NCBI GenBank assembly: GCA_963779095.1
Contig: CAVZWU010000023.1
Coordinates: forward strand, 106,915 to 170,914
Source of the DNA: Roseiarcus sp963779095
Lineage (GTDB): Bacteria; Pseudomonadota; Alphaproteobacteria; Rhizobiales; Beijerinckiaceae
Length of the DNA stretch: 64,000 nucleotides
Direction: 5' to 3'
In this document: positions 36,470 through 46,071 of the stretch, one piece after another
Layout of the letters: each line of letters begins with the position of its first letter
How positions within the stretch are numbered: position 1 is the stretch's first letter
Position numbers and translations under genes: made by a program
The notes under the pieces: model-generated
What the model was told of the DNA's origin: nothing
The model's input: the letters and a program-made list of their open reading frames with translations, nothing else
The model's database searches: none

Positions 36470-37033
36470 TCAGTCCGCGGCCTTCCTGCCGCGCGGCCAG
36501 AAGGCGACGGCGAGACCCACGATCGCGACGCCGGCCAAGGCCAGCAACAGGGAGGCCTGTTTGAGCCATGTCATGGCTGGAATGGCCATCGCCATGGCGA
36601 AGCCCAGAAAGCAGATCCGGAGCGACATCAGATGGAGGCCTGCGAGGAAGGCGCCGACGCCGAGCAACAACAAGAGCACGAGGCCCGCCGCCTGAACGGT
36701 CAGGACGAGTTGAAAACCTTGGAGAAGCAAAAGGTTCATCGCCACCAGGATCGTGATCCAGTGCGCCGCTTGCGTCCAGATCAGCCTGAACCGCGACTGA
36801 CGATCAGGGGCGTTCGGCCATGCGGTGATGACACAGACAAGCCCGATTGCAATCGCCAGGAACTCCCAATAGCCGTTGATCGTGTGGCCGGAGAAATTGC
36901 TATAGGCCACGCCAAATATGGAGAGCGCCAGCGCAGCGATATAAGGCAGGTTATGGAAAACGGTGCTCCACGAAAGGAACTGTTCTGAAGCACGTTCAGC
37001 TTCCGGTTCCGGAAACTCTGTCGGTTCGGTCAT
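36470..37033 (-). CDS. Hypothetical membrane protein, 187 residues
   Basis: A polar acidic N-terminus (EPTEFPEPEAERASEQF) is followed by five or six hydrophobic helices, including LPYIAALALSIFGVAY, FLAIAIGLVCVITAW, LQAAGL-type helix VQAAGLVLLLLLGVGAFLAG and the final SLLLALAGVAIVGLAVAF. It resembles the SPW-repeat/DUF-type small membrane proteins, but I cannot place it in a family. It ends 40 bp from the IS630 boundary. ATG at 37033. Confidence 0.7.
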   Translation of the reverse strand: MTEPTEFPEPEAERASEQFLSWSTVFHNLPYIAALALSIFGVAYSNFSGHTINGYWEFLAIAIGLVCVITAWPNAPDRQSRFRLIWTQAAHWITILVAMNLLLLQGFQLVLTVQAAGLVLLLLLGVGAFLAGLHLMSLRICFLGFAMAMAIPAMTWLKQASLLLALAGVAIVGLAVAFWPRGRKAAD

Positions 37034-37285
37034 CCTCAGCCCAATTTGTCACGCAGTCCAAATCTCTTTAGGCTTTGGCGGCCCCAAGTCCATCCTCAAT
37101 AGCGCGGCGTCTGGTTTGGCGCTTCGAAATTCTCGACGCGAGCGAAATCAAGAACGAATTTGATCCCTTGTTTGTGGCGCGCGGGTCGCGATTGTGCAGT
37201 CGCGCGGCGCTTGAGCTTCGCCGCGAAGTCAGAATCCCATGAGCCGGGCGACAAGCCTGTAACGCGAGTCGTTCGAAGGAGCGCC

Positions 37286-38329
37286 ATGCCGACGCCAGCA
37301 ACCAAGCCTATTGACCGCAGTCCCGTCCTCGTCGATCTCGCCCTCCAGGGCGGCGGCTCGCACGGCGCCTTCACCTGGGGGGTGCTCGACCGCCTGCTCG
37401 AGGAGCCGTGGCTTGAGATCGACGGCATTTCCGGCACCTCCGCCGGCGCGATGAACGCCGCGGTGCTGGTCTACGGCCATCAGACTGGCGGGACGGCGGG
37501 CGCCCGCGAGGCGCTCGGCGCTTTCTGGCGGCGCGTCTCGGACGCCGCCCGCTTCAGTCCGTTCCGGCGCGGGCCGCTCGACGTGCTGCTCGGGCGCTGG
37601 ACGCTCGATTCATCGCCCATGTATGTCGCGATGGATCTCATGTCGCGGCTGGTGTCGCCCTATGACGTCAATCCGATGGGCGCCAATCCGCTGCGCGAGA
37701 TCCTAGCCGAACTGATCGATTTCGAGGTCCTGGCGCAATCGCCGATCCATCTCTTCATCACCGCGACGAATGTGCGCACCGGACGCGGCAAGGTGTTCAA
37801 GAACGCCGAGGTGACGCCCGACGTCCTGCTCGCTTCGGCCTGCCTGCCGACGATGTTCCAGGCGATCGAGATCGACGGCGAGGCGTATTGGGACGGCGGC
37901 TATTCCGGCAATCCGACGCTGACCACGCTGGTGCGCGAGTGCAAGTCGCACGACACCATTCTCGTGCCGATCAACCCGATCGAGCGCAAGGGCGTGCCGC
38001 GCAGCGCGAGCGATATTTTGAACCGGCTCAACGAAGTGTCGTTCAACGCCGTCACGCTCAAGGAACTGAGGATGATGGCGCTCCTGCGCAAGGTCGCCGA
38101 TCCCGGCGATGGCGAGGGCAAGCTCTGGGCTGAGATGCGCATCCATGTCGTCAGGAACGCCATCATGACCGAGCTCGGCGCGTCCTCCAAGCTTAATGCC
38201 GAATGGCCGTTCTTCTCGTTCCTGCGCGACGAGGGCCGTAAGGCCGCGCAGGCGTTTCTGGACGCGCACGCGATGGATCTCGGGAAACGCTCGACGCTCG
38301 ATATCGACGTTCTGCTGGAGGGAGTCTGA
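37286..38329 (+). CDS. Patatin-like phospholipase
   Basis: 347 residues. It has the full patatin signature: oxyanion loop LQGGGSHGAFTWGVLDRLLE, nucleophile elbow GISGTSAGAMNA (GxSxG serine), and the catalytic aspartate in YWDGGYSGNPTL (DGG). The Ser-Asp dyad would hydrolyse acyl ester bonds in phospholipids. No signal peptide or membrane helix, so it is cytosolic or peripheral. ATG 37286 with AAGGA upstream. The GntP gene starts 4 bp after its stop, so the two are co-transcribed. Confidence 0.92.
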   Translation: MPTPATKPIDRSPVLVDLALQGGGSHGAFTWGVLDRLLEEPWLEIDGISGTSAGAMNAAVLVYGHQTGGTAGAREALGAFWRRVSDAARFSPFRRGPLDVLLGRWTLDSSPMYVAMDLMSRLVSPYDVNPMGANPLREILAELIDFEVLAQSPIHLFITATNVRTGRGKVFKNAEVTPDVLLASACLPTMFQAIEIDGEAYWDGGYSGNPTLTTLVRECKSHDTILVPINPIERKGVPRSASDILNRLNEVSFNAVTLKELRMMALLRKVADPGDGEGKLWAEMRIHVVRNAIMTELGASSKLNAEWPFFSFLRDEGRKAAQAFLDAHAMDLGKRSTLDIDVLLEGV

Positions 38330-38333
38330 GGGC

Positions 38334-39783
38334 ATGGGGCTTCTCGGCATTCTGATCGCCCTCGGGCTTCTCATCTGGCTCGCCTATCGCGGCTGGAGCA
38401 TTCTTCTGCTTGCGCCGGCCGCCGCGATCCTCGCAGCCGGTTTGGCCGGCGAGCCGCTGCTTGCGCACTGGACGCAGACCTTCATGGGCAGCGCGGCGCA
38501 ATTCGTCATGCAGTTCTTCCCGATTTTTCTCCTTGGCGCCCTGTTCGGCAAGCTCATGGAGGATTCGGGCTCGGTGACCTCGATCGCCAAATATATGACC
38601 GAGCGGCTCGGTCCGCAGCGCTCGGTGCTCGCCGTCGTGCTCGCCGGCGCGATCGTCACTTATGGAGGCGTCAGCCTGTTCGTCGCCTTCTTCGTCCTCG
38701 CGCCGATGGCGCATCAATTGTTCCGCGCGGCGGCGATTCCGAGGCGCCTGATGCCGGCGGCGATCGCGCTCGGCACCACCACCTTCACCATGTCGGCGCT
38801 GCCCGGCACGCCCGCGATTCAGAACGCGATCCCGATGCCGTTCTTCGGCACGACGCCGTTCGCCGCGCCAGGACTCGGAATCATCGCCGCCCTCGTGATG
38901 TTCGGCTTCGGCATGTGGTGGCTTGGGCGCGCCGAAAAAAACGCGCGCGCCACGGGCGAGGGCTATGGCGAGGAGGTCCCCCAATCGGACGCGGCCGAGG
39001 ATCTCCTCGTGCGCGAGCGCGCCACCACCGCCAGCACATTCGATCCCCCGGAGGCGATCCACGGGGCGCCGAGCGACGATGGCCCTCCGATTGCGCTCGC
39101 TGCCCTGCCGCTCGTCGTCGTCGTCGCGGTCAATCTCCTGATGTCGCTCGTCGTCCTGCCGCGCATGGATGCGTCCTTTCTTGCCGAGAAAGGAATGGGG
39201 CTCGACCTCGCTTGCAGCGGTCGGAGGCGTGTGGGCGGTGGTGATCGCGCTTTTCGTCGCGATCGTCGTTCTCATCGCCATCAATTACCGGCGCCTGCCC
39301 GCTTTGCGCGACAGCATGGACGCGGGCGCCAACGCCTCCGTTTTGCCGGTGCTCAGCGTCGCTAGCCTGGTCGGCTTCGGCTCGGTCGTCGCCGCGCTTC
39401 CAGCGTTTGGCATGGTGCGCGATTGGGTGCTTGGTATCGAGGGCGGGCCGCTGTTGTCGCTGGCGGTCGCCACCAATGTGCTAGCCTCGCTGACCGGCTC
39501 GGCCTCAGGCGGACTGACGATCGCGCTCGACGCTTTGGGCGCGACTTATCTCAAGATCGCGCATGAGCAGGGCATCGACCCCGGCCTTTTGCATCGGGTG
39601 GCGGTGATCGGCGCCGGCACGCTGGACAGCCTGCCGCACAACGGCGCCGTGGTGACGCTGCTTGCGGTCTGCAACTCGACGCATCGGGAAAGTTATCTCG
39701 ACATCGTCATGGTGTCGATCGTCGGCGGCCTCCTGGCGCTCGCCGTGGTGATCATCCTTGGCAGCACGGTCGGGTATTTCTGA
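38334..39783 (+). CDS. GntP-family permease, one +1 frameshift
   Basis: A gluconate/organic-acid:proton symporter type protein with about 12 hydrophobic helices: LLGILIALGLLIWLAYRG at the start, then FFPIFLLGALFGKLMEDSG, TYGGVSLFVAFFVLAPMA, ALPGTPAIQNAIPMPFFGT, and near the end LTGSASGGLTIALDALG and LDSLPHNGAVVTLL, typical of GntP. The frame changes at 39189-39191 (GAGAAAGGAATGG). One base less gives 482 residues. A hydrophilic loop of about 60 residues in the middle is longer than usual. Translationally linked to the patatin gene; a terminator follows directly. Confidence 0.88.
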
Positions 39784-39784
39784 T

Positions 39785-39812
39785 CAACCCCTCTCCCACG
39801 GGAGAGGGGTTG
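39785..39812. terminator. Intrinsic terminator / REP-like hairpin between convergent genes
   Basis: AACCCCTCTCCC paired with GGGAGAGGGGTT around a short loop, a 12-bp stem, directly after the GntP stop and before the end of the convergent MBL gene. The same hairpin sequence is widespread between genes in proteobacteria, so it may also be a repeat. Confidence 0.65.
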
Positions 39813-39827
39813 GGGTGAGGTTTCGCG

Positions 39828-40721
39828 CTACCGCACGAACGTGTAGCGGAAACGGTCGCCGTCCGCGGAGACGCGGCCGACCGTCGGATGGGGAAAGTGG
39901 ATCGGCAGCACGAACACGCCCGTGTCGGCGACCTGGCTTAAGAGGCGCCGTCGCGATTGCGCGGCCTGCGCGGGATCGAAGTCGAAGATGGTCGACCAGT
40001 CCGGCTCGCGGCATTGCAGCGCGTGATGCATGAGATCGCCGGTCACGACCGCCTCCTGACCCTGCGAGCGGATCATGACGCAGCAATGGCAGGGCGAATG
40101 CCCGGGCGTCGGGATCAGCGTGAAATTGTCGTCGAGCTCAAAGGCGTCGTCGACCAGCAGAGCCTGACCCGCCTCCACGACCGGCCGGCAATTGTAGCTC
40201 CATGAATTCCCCGGCAGCGCTCCCGCCATGAGCCCGGCCGGTAGCTCTCCGCGCGCGGTGATCGCCTCCCAATGCTCATATTCGCCTTTGTGAAAGATGT
40301 GTTTCGCGTTCGGGAAGGTCGGTGTCCACCGGCCGTCGCGGAGCCTCGTGTTCCAGCCGGTGTGGTCGAAATGCAGATGCGTGCAGAAGACATGCGTGAT
40401 GTCCTCGAGGCGCAGGCCCGCGGCGTGAAGACTGTCGAGCCAGGGCTGTTTGGGGAAGTCGTAAGGAGCGGGAAAGCCTTTGTCCTCGCCGGTGCAGGTG
40501 TCGATGAGCACCGTGCGCGTTGGCGTACGCACGACGAACGTCTGGTAGGTGATCACCATCCGGCCGGTGGCCGGATCGAAGACGATCGGGTCGAGCTCGG
40601 CGAGATGCCTGCGTCCGATCTCCGGATCATAGGCCGGGAACATGACCTCCGGCGTGCGCCAGGGACCGTCGCGCTCGATCAGGCTGGTGATGGTGATCTC
40701 GCCGACCTGAAGCGTTTTCAT
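39828..40721 (-). CDS. MBL-fold metallohydrolase
   Basis: 297 residues. The zinc-binding motif is in CTHLHFDHTGWN (HxHxDH), with further ligands in TPGHSPCHCC, VTGDLMHH and LPIHFPHPTVG. Close in type to N-acyl homoserine lactonase and related esterase-like MBL enzymes that handle lactones or other esters. Cytosolic, no signal peptide. ATG at 40721 (MKTLQVGEITITSL). It converges on the gntP gene. The substrate is not assignable. Confidence 0.88.
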   Translation of the reverse strand: MKTLQVGEITITSLIERDGPWRTPEVMFPAYDPEIGRRHLAELDPIVFDPATGRMVITYQTFVVRTPTRTVLIDTCTGEDKGFPAPYDFPKQPWLDSLHAAGLRLEDITHVFCTHLHFDHTGWNTRLRDGRWTPTFPNAKHIFHKGEYEHWEAITARGELPAGLMAGALPGNSWSYNCRPVVEAGQALLVDDAFELDDNFTLIPTPGHSPCHCCVMIRSQGQEAVVTGDLMHHALQCREPDWSTIFDFDPAQAAQSRRRLLSQVADTGVFVLPIHFPHPTVGRVSADGDRFRYTFVR

Positions 40722-40999
40722 GGACTGCCTCCCTGCGGCGATGCTCGCTCTCCCGTAGCCCGTCGCGGTGGACGCCTTGTCAGCGGCGGCCGGTCTTGGC
40801 TTCCTGATTGCGGCCGGCCGTGAGCACCGCCAAAGTCGATGCGGCCACGAGCGCGCGGATTCACCCGCACGGACGGATCAGGGTTGCACGGGGCCAAGGC
40901 GAATCCTCTCACGACAAACGCGGCCGTGCTTATGGGGCGAGCGGTGAGGGCGCAACGACCATGAAATCTGCTCGCGACACCCTTCCGCTTTGGAGACGC

Positions 41000-41467
41000 T
41001 CAGCGGCGATGGCCGCCGCCACCTCTATGGCCGCCGCCGTGGCCGCCGCTGCGATGACCTCCTCCACCGGGCCGATGGCCACCACCGTGGCCGGGGCGGT
41101 GAGCCGGCGGCCTGTGGTGGACGTTTCGGTTGACATGGACGTTTCGGTTGACATGGACGTTCCGATTGACGTGCGCGGTGCGGTGGTTCCAGTTATGCCA
41201 GCCTGCGGCGCCGCCCCAGCCGATTCCGCGCCGCCATGCGTAGCCGCACCAGTACCAGCCCGGGCCTCGCCAGGCTGAATTGTACCAGCAGTAATTCCGT
41301 CCGCCCCAGACGAACTGCGCCTGTTCGACGGGCGAGCTTTCGACGAGCGCGGCCCGCGGCGCGAGTGCGCCAACGTCCATCGCCGCCTCAGCTGGCAGGA
41401 CGAGCTGGGCGACCATACCGGCCACCGCAGCGAGAGATAAGACAAGCTTGCGAAACTTGAGATGCAT
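41000..41467 (-). CDS. Exported Trp/Gly/His-rich protein with VHVNRN repeats
   Basis: 155 residues. Signal peptide MHLKFRKLVLSLAAVAGMVA, cleavage near AEA. The mature part holds GGRNYCWYNSAWRGPGWYWC, then GYAWRRGIGWGGA, three copies of VHVNRN, and a tail made of GGGH/GGHR units. This type of Trp/Tyr-Gly segment with two Cys is common in small exported proteins of methylotrophic Rhizobiales. Function unknown; the His/Gly tail could bind metal or polyanions. The 18-bp repeats behind VHVNRN are nearly exact. Confidence 0.75.
   Translation of the reverse strand: MHLKFRKLVLSLAAVAGMVAQLVLPAEAAMDVGALAPRAALVESSPVEQAQFVWGGRNYCWYNSAWRGPGWYWCGYAWRRGIGWGGAAGWHNWNHRTAHVNRNVHVNRNVHVNRNVHHRPPAHRPGHGGGHRPGGGGHRSGGHGGGHRGGGGHRR
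41120..41173. repeat. Three tandem 18-bp repeats inside a gene
   Basis: Units at 41120, 41138 and 41156, consensus GACGTTTCGGTTGACATG (plus strand); the third is diverged. They encode the VHVNRN repeats of the exported His/Gly protein. In-frame repeat units can change number by slippage. Confidence 0.85.
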
Positions 41468-41597
41468 CCTCCGAACGCGCCGATTGTGTACGCGCCGCTT
41501 GAACGCAAGATGAATGGGGGAAGGGGCTCGCTACCGTGCGGAGGCGCGCCATGGTAGGAGACTCTCGACCTCTCCGGAAATCTTGTTGCCAAACGCA

Positions 41598-43397
41598 ATG
41601 CGAGCGCCCGACGTCATTTCCTCGAGCGCCCAAACCGGGCTTGAGCGCCGCGCGCCGGATCCAACACGGCCGATCCTCGATCCGCGCGACGGCGACGCCG
41701 AGGACGACGCCTCGAGCCCAAAGCAGAAGTCGCTTCTGGCGATCGCCGGCAGCCTTCTGGCCGAGATCAGCCTGCCGAAGCTCGCGCTCGCCTGGATCGC
41801 TTCGATCGTGCTGCCGGCCGCAATCTTAGGGGTAGCGCCGCTTATCGTCACCGCGTGGGTTGGCGACGTCTTTGTCCGGGTCCTCGAATTGACCGGAATT
41901 GGCGCCGCGCTGGTGCTGCTCGGCGTGGCGCTTGCGGGCTGGTTCGGCTGGCGCCCCTTGTTTCGCGCGGCCGAGAAGAACTTCTGGGCGCTCAACGCGC
42001 TTGGGGTCCAGCCGGGATACGCGCTCTGCCGCGAGGGGATCCGCCATCTCGCGGAGCGGGCGCTGAGACCGAACGGCGGAGCGGAGCTCGCGCGCATGCG
42101 AGGCTTAAGCTGCGCCGGCGCCGGAATGCTGCTTGTCGTCGTCGCGGCGCTCATCGCCTACGCCGTCTGGCCGTTGACGCGGTGGATCGGATCGGGCCAT
42201 GACCTTGCGGCGCCGCACCAGCTGATCCTGCCGACCCTCGCCAACGCAATCGTCATCATGACGGCCTATCTCGCGGCGGCTTCCCTCGTGTGGGGCTTCG
42301 CCGACGCGAGCATGGACCAGCCGCTCGATCTCGAAGCGTTCGACGCCCTGCCCGCGGACGGTCGCGTCTGGCGGGTGGCGCATCTCTCCGACATCCATAT
42401 CGTCGGCGAGCGCTACGGCTTTCGCATCGAGAGCGGGCGGGGAGGTCCCCGCGGCAACGAGCGGCTGAAGCAGGCCATGGCGCGGCTGGAGGTGGAGCAC
42501 GCCGCCCGGCCGCTCGATCTTGTGCTGATCACCGGCGACATGACCGACGCCGGGCGATCGTCCGAATGGGCCGAGTTCCTCGACATTCTCGCGGGCCATC
42601 CCGATCTCGCTAGCCGGACGCTCGTCCTGCCCGGAAATCACGACGTCAATGTCGTCGATCGCTCAAACCCGGCGCGGCTCGATCTGCCGTTCAGCCCGGC
42701 GAAGACCTTGCGCAAGATGCGCGCTTTGTCCGCGATTGCAGCCTTTGGCGCCGATCGCCTGCGGATGATGAGCGACGGCGCGGCCGAGCCCGGCCCGACC
42801 CTTGCTGCCGCGCTCGCGCCTCAGCGTCAGGCGATCGAGACCTTCGCCGACCGCGGCGGCTTACGGTTATCGAACCGTCTCGCGCGCCATTGGGACGAAC
42901 TGTTCCCGCTCATTCTTCCGCCGGAAGAGGACAATGGGCTCGGCGTCGTCCTTCTTAATTCGAACGCGGACACGAATTTCTCGTTCACAAATGCGCTGGG
43001 AATGATTCCGGCCGGCCAAGCCCGCCGGCTCACCGCCGCGCTCGATCATTATCCGAAGGCGCGATGGATCGTCGCGCTGCATCATCATCTGATCGAATAT
43101 CCGATGCCCGTCGCCGCCTTCTCCGAGCGGATAGGCACCGCGCTTATCAACGGCAGCTGGTTTGAGCGCGTGCTCAAGCCCTATGCCAGGCGCATCGTCG
43201 TCATGCACGGCCACCGTCACGTCGACTGGATCGGCGCCTGTGGCGAGCTCAGGATCGTCTCCGCTCCCTCGCCGGTGATGGCGCCGGATTCGGAGCCAAC
43301 CCATTTCCATATCCACGCGCTTGGGCTGGGGCCGGACGGGGGCCTCATGGTGACCGCGCCGGAGCGGATCGACCTCGACGCCGCCGAGGGCGTTTAA
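41598..43397 (+). CDS. Membrane metallophosphoesterase
   Basis: 599 residues. The N-terminal 230 or so carry four to five hydrophobic helices (LAWIASIVLPAAILGVAPLI, GAALVLLGVALAGWFGWRPL, GMLLVVVAALIAYAVWPL, and LANAIVIMTAYLAAASLVWG). The rest is a calcineurin-like phosphoesterase domain with HLSDIHIVG, LITGDMTDAG, LPGNHDVN, ALHHHLIEYP and MHGHRHVDW, the full set of metal ligands. The catalytic part faces the cytosol or periplasm depending on helix count, which I cannot settle. ATG chosen at 41598 (MRAPDVISSS). It converges on an AI-2E gene with a 30-bp gap. The substrate is unknown. Confidence 0.87.
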   Translation: MRAPDVISSSAQTGLERRAPDPTRPILDPRDGDAEDDASSPKQKSLLAIAGSLLAEISLPKLALAWIASIVLPAAILGVAPLIVTAWVGDVFVRVLELTGIGAALVLLGVALAGWFGWRPLFRAAEKNFWALNALGVQPGYALCREGIRHLAERALRPNGGAELARMRGLSCAGAGMLLVVVAALIAYAVWPLTRWIGSGHDLAAPHQLILPTLANAIVIMTAYLAAASLVWGFADASMDQPLDLEAFDALPADGRVWRVAHLSDIHIVGERYGFRIESGRGGPRGNERLKQAMARLEVEHAARPLDLVLITGDMTDAGRSSEWAEFLDILAGHPDLASRTLVLPGNHDVNVVDRSNPARLDLPFSPAKTLRKMRALSAIAAFGADRLRMMSDGAAEPGPTLAAALAPQRQAIETFADRGGLRLSNRLARHWDELFPLILPPEEDNGLGVVLLNSNADTNFSFTNALGMIPAGQARRLTAALDHYPKARWIVALHHHLIEYPMPVAAFSERIGTALINGSWFERVLKPYARRIVVMHGHRHVDWIGACGELRIVSAPSPVMAPDSEPTHFHIHALGLGPDGGLMVTAPERIDLDAAEGV

Positions 43398-43426
43398 GCG
43401 GTCCTTCCGGCCGAGGCGGGAAGGGT

Positions 43427-44472
43427 CTAGCTCTGCGCCAAGGGCCTCTCTTCGCGCTGGCCGCCGAGCAGGTCGGCGACCCAGCGGCTCGATGGATGAT
43501 GGCTGCAGAAGGTGATGATCGCGATCGCGATCGGGACGCCGATGAAGGCGCCGAATAGGCCCCAAATGAACATCCCGAAGAAAACCGCGAACAGCACCAC
43601 CGTCGGCGACATGGCGAGCACGGCGCCGGAGACGCGCGGCTCGATATAGCTGCCGATCACAAACTGAATCACGTTCAGGCAGGCGAATACGCCGATCACC
43701 GCTCCCCAGGAGGAGAGCTGTGACATTTCGATCAGGGTCGGAAAGAGCGTGGCGATGAACGGGCCGACGAATGGAATGTAATTGAGCACGAACGCGATCA
43801 CGCCCCATTCCAGCGGGAATTGCAGTCCGACGATCCAGGCGAAAGCCCCCACGAGGAACGCCCGTCGCCAGGCTCATCTGCGTCCTCACCTCCATATATT
43901 TGCGCGTCTTCCGCGCCGTCTCAGCGCTCGCGGTCAAAAAGACATGAGCAGTTTCGGGCTTGGCGTACGCCTTCACCCTCCAGCGGACGTCTTCGACCTC
44001 CATCAACCCAAGGATGACGTAGACGAGAGCGATCAACCAGAAGCTTAAGGTGGTGTTGACCCGGCCGGTGATTTGCTGCGCCGCGCGCAGGAGCCAGGCG
44101 ACGTCGAAATGCTGCGTCCATACGCCGGTCGATCGAAATTCCATGGCCCTCCAGCCAGGCGACCGCCGCGTTATAGAGGGTCTGATAACGCCCGTAATCG
44201 GAGAGGAGCGAGCGCCCGACCCGGCCGAAGCTCCAGATGACCGTCGAAGCAAGAAGGACGCAGACGGCGACTGTAACCACCATGGTGATTGCAAGGGCTA
44301 AGAGCGTCGGCATTCGGGCTTGCAGCCAGGATTGCAAAGGCCAGACCAGCGCGATGATGAATAAGGCCAGCGCCAAGGGAGCGAACACCTCGCTCGCCTG
44401 ATAAGCGGCCGCCGAAACCAGTATCGCGGCGATCACGCCGACCGAGACGTTGAGCGCCGAATTGGGAGCCAT
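43427..44472 (-). CDS. AI-2E family transporter, two +1 frameshifts
   Basis: A membrane protein of the AI-2 exporter/TqsA-like family, which has about eight helices. Parts in order: VGVIAAILVSAAAYQASEVF, LALFIIALVWPLQSWL, TMVVTVAVCVLLASTVIW, SFWLIALVYVILGLMEVEDV, and the family end FPLEWGVIAFVLNYIPFVGP, then VLFAVFFGMFIWGLFGAFIG. The frame changes at about 44119-44125 and about 43854-43860. Without the two extra bases the protein has 347 residues, normal for the family. Start ATG 44472 behind GGAAG; an ATG at 44514 is possible. The substrate is not certain; many relatives have no link to quorum sensing. Confidence 0.85.
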
Positions 44473-44738
44473 GCACCGCTTCCGGAAGGCGAAGTCCCGC
44501 ATGCGCAAGGACATCGCGGTTGTGCCCGAACGGCGACGGCATGTACAGCGATGAACGCGGCGACTTGATCGCCCTGGTGCTCAGGCACGGCCTCTATCGG
44601 TGTTCCGAACTGGGCGTCGCGGCCCGCTTCGGAACTTCACGGGTGGAGGCGTATTCGCCGTTACAAACGGTTGACAGGGTTTCTGCGACCCAAACAAGGG
44701 CAGGGGCCGAACATTCTGACGCTAGGACGTTTGGCCGC

Positions 44739-44939
44739 TTATAACGAGGCCTGACCGATACTCAGACGAGGTTCAGCCGTCGATCGTAAATCGGGACGGG
44801 AGCGAAGAGAGTCGCAGACGTGGACGATCGTCATGTCGATGAAATAGAGTAGCGCTCTGTCAGAGCAGGCTTCTCCCAGGGTGCGAGCCTCCTTCAATTT
44901 CTTGGCGACTTCGATCAGACAGTCGACTTTCTTCGTCAT
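44739..44939 (-). CDS. Small hypothetical protein, 66 residues
   Basis: Not recognised. MTKKVDCLIEVAKKLKEART, then CSDRALLYFIDMTIVHVCDS, followed by a loose basic tail. The composition (two Cys, helical N-terminus, hydrophobic middle) and the good codon pattern suggest a real small protein. GAGACAA lies at ribosome-site distance. It is divergent from ku1, with the EcfG-like promoter between them. Confidence 0.5.
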   Translation of the reverse strand: MTKKVDCLIEVAKKLKEARTLGEACSDRALLYFIDMTIVHVCDSLRSRPDLRSTAEPRLSIGQASL

Positions 44940-45113
44940 GGCATTGTCTCGTTTTCTTAGATCTGGCCGCATCCGCCGCAGCGGCCCGGCGTTCGCCTTC
45001 CGGCGCTGCGGCCTGAGGCGCGCCCCGTGCGTTTGTCATCCGACAAGTGCCTAATGATTGGCCGCGAATTCCTATCAAACCGCTATGGGTCGCAGTCTCA
45101 ATTGTATAAAATT

Positions 45114-45139
45114 GGAACAAACCGTATGACGGTTCCGTT
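45114..45139 (+). promoter_or_regulatory. EcfG-type (general stress sigma) promoter of ku1
   Basis: GGAAC at 45114-45118, then 17 bases, then CGTT at 45136-45139, matching the alphaproteobacterial EcfG consensus GGAAC-N16/17-CGTT. It is about 104 bp upstream of the ku1 start. In Sinorhizobium meliloti the NHEJ ku genes are reported to be partly under the homologous sigma factor RpoE2. Confidence 0.7.
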
Positions 45140-45242
45140 TTGCCGGATGCAAATCAAAGCTGGCGAAGGATAGGGAACTCGTCAGTCTCATAGCAGCGCG
45201 GCGGCAAGCCGACGCAAATGACGGCGACGGGGGGACCTTTCG

Positions 45243-46059
45243 ATGGCGGCGCGTCCATTCTGGAAGGGTTACATGAAGCTCAGCCTGGTCACTTGCCCGG
45301 TGGCGATGATGGCCGCGACCAGCGAGGAGGAAAAGGTTCGGTTCCATGTGTTGAACCGCCGCACGGGCAATCGAATCCTCAGCCAATATGTCGATGCGGA
45401 GACGGGCAAGCCGGTTGATGAAGCCAACGAGGTCAAGGGCTACGCGCGCGGCGAGGACGACTACGTGCTGCTCGATGACGAGGAGCTCGAATCGATCGAG
45501 CTCGAAAGCGTGCGCACGATCGACATCCAGAGTTTCGTCGGCGCCGAGAGCATCGATTGGATCTGGTACGACACGCCCTATTACCTGACCCCCGACGATC
45601 CGATCGGCGAGGAGGCCTATTGCGTCATTCGTGACGCGATGCGCTCGACCGAAATGGTCGGCGTGTCGCGGCTCGTCCTAAACCGCCGCGAGCGGGCGGT
45701 GATCCTGAAGCCGCGAGACAATGGAATTGTGCTCTGGACGCTGCGCTTCGGCGACGAAGTGCGCGATGCGAGGCGAATATTTCGCCTCGATCCGCGACGT
45801 CAAACCTGACGCGGAACTGATGCGTCTGATTGGCGATCTCATCAAGTCGCGCAAGAAAGCCTGGAGTCCCGAGATGGCCGCCGACCCGGTGCAGGAGCGG
45901 CTCATCGACATCATCGAGGCGAAGAAGAAGGGAACGGGCAAAGCCAAGGCGGCGCGCAAAGAACCGCAGGAAGAGACGGCGCCAAGCAATGTCATCAACA
46001 TCATGGACGCGTTGCGGCGAAGCGTCTCCGCGGCCAAGAAGCGCAAAGGCCGCTCATAA
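45243..46059 (+). CDS. ku: Non-homologous end-joining protein Ku (first copy), one +1 frameshift
   Basis: Bacterial Ku forms a ring dimer on DNA ends and recruits LigD. The protein starts MAARPFWKGYMKLSLVTCPV and has FHVLNRRTGNRILSQYVDAE, VKGYARGEDDYVLLDDEELE, and a normal beta-barrel core. The frame changes at about 45766-45773, after LRFGDEVRD; beyond it, ASIRDVKPDAELMRLIGDLI and a Lys-rich tail ending KKRKGRS follow. One base less gives 271 residues. The basic C-terminus is the usual LigD/DNA-contact extension. An EcfG-like promoter lies upstream; ligD converges with a 12-bp gap. Confidence 0.9.
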
Positions 46060-46071
46060 GCGCGTCCCCGA

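Noticed and set aside
39785..39812. Hairpin after gntP as an ncRNA or riboswitch
   Set aside because: A simple 12-bp stem at a convergent gene end is better explained as a terminator or REP-like repeat.
43398..43426. CCTTCCG/CGGGAAGG hairpin as a terminator between convergent genes
   Set aside because: The stem is short and has no T tract on either strand; position is suggestive but not enough.
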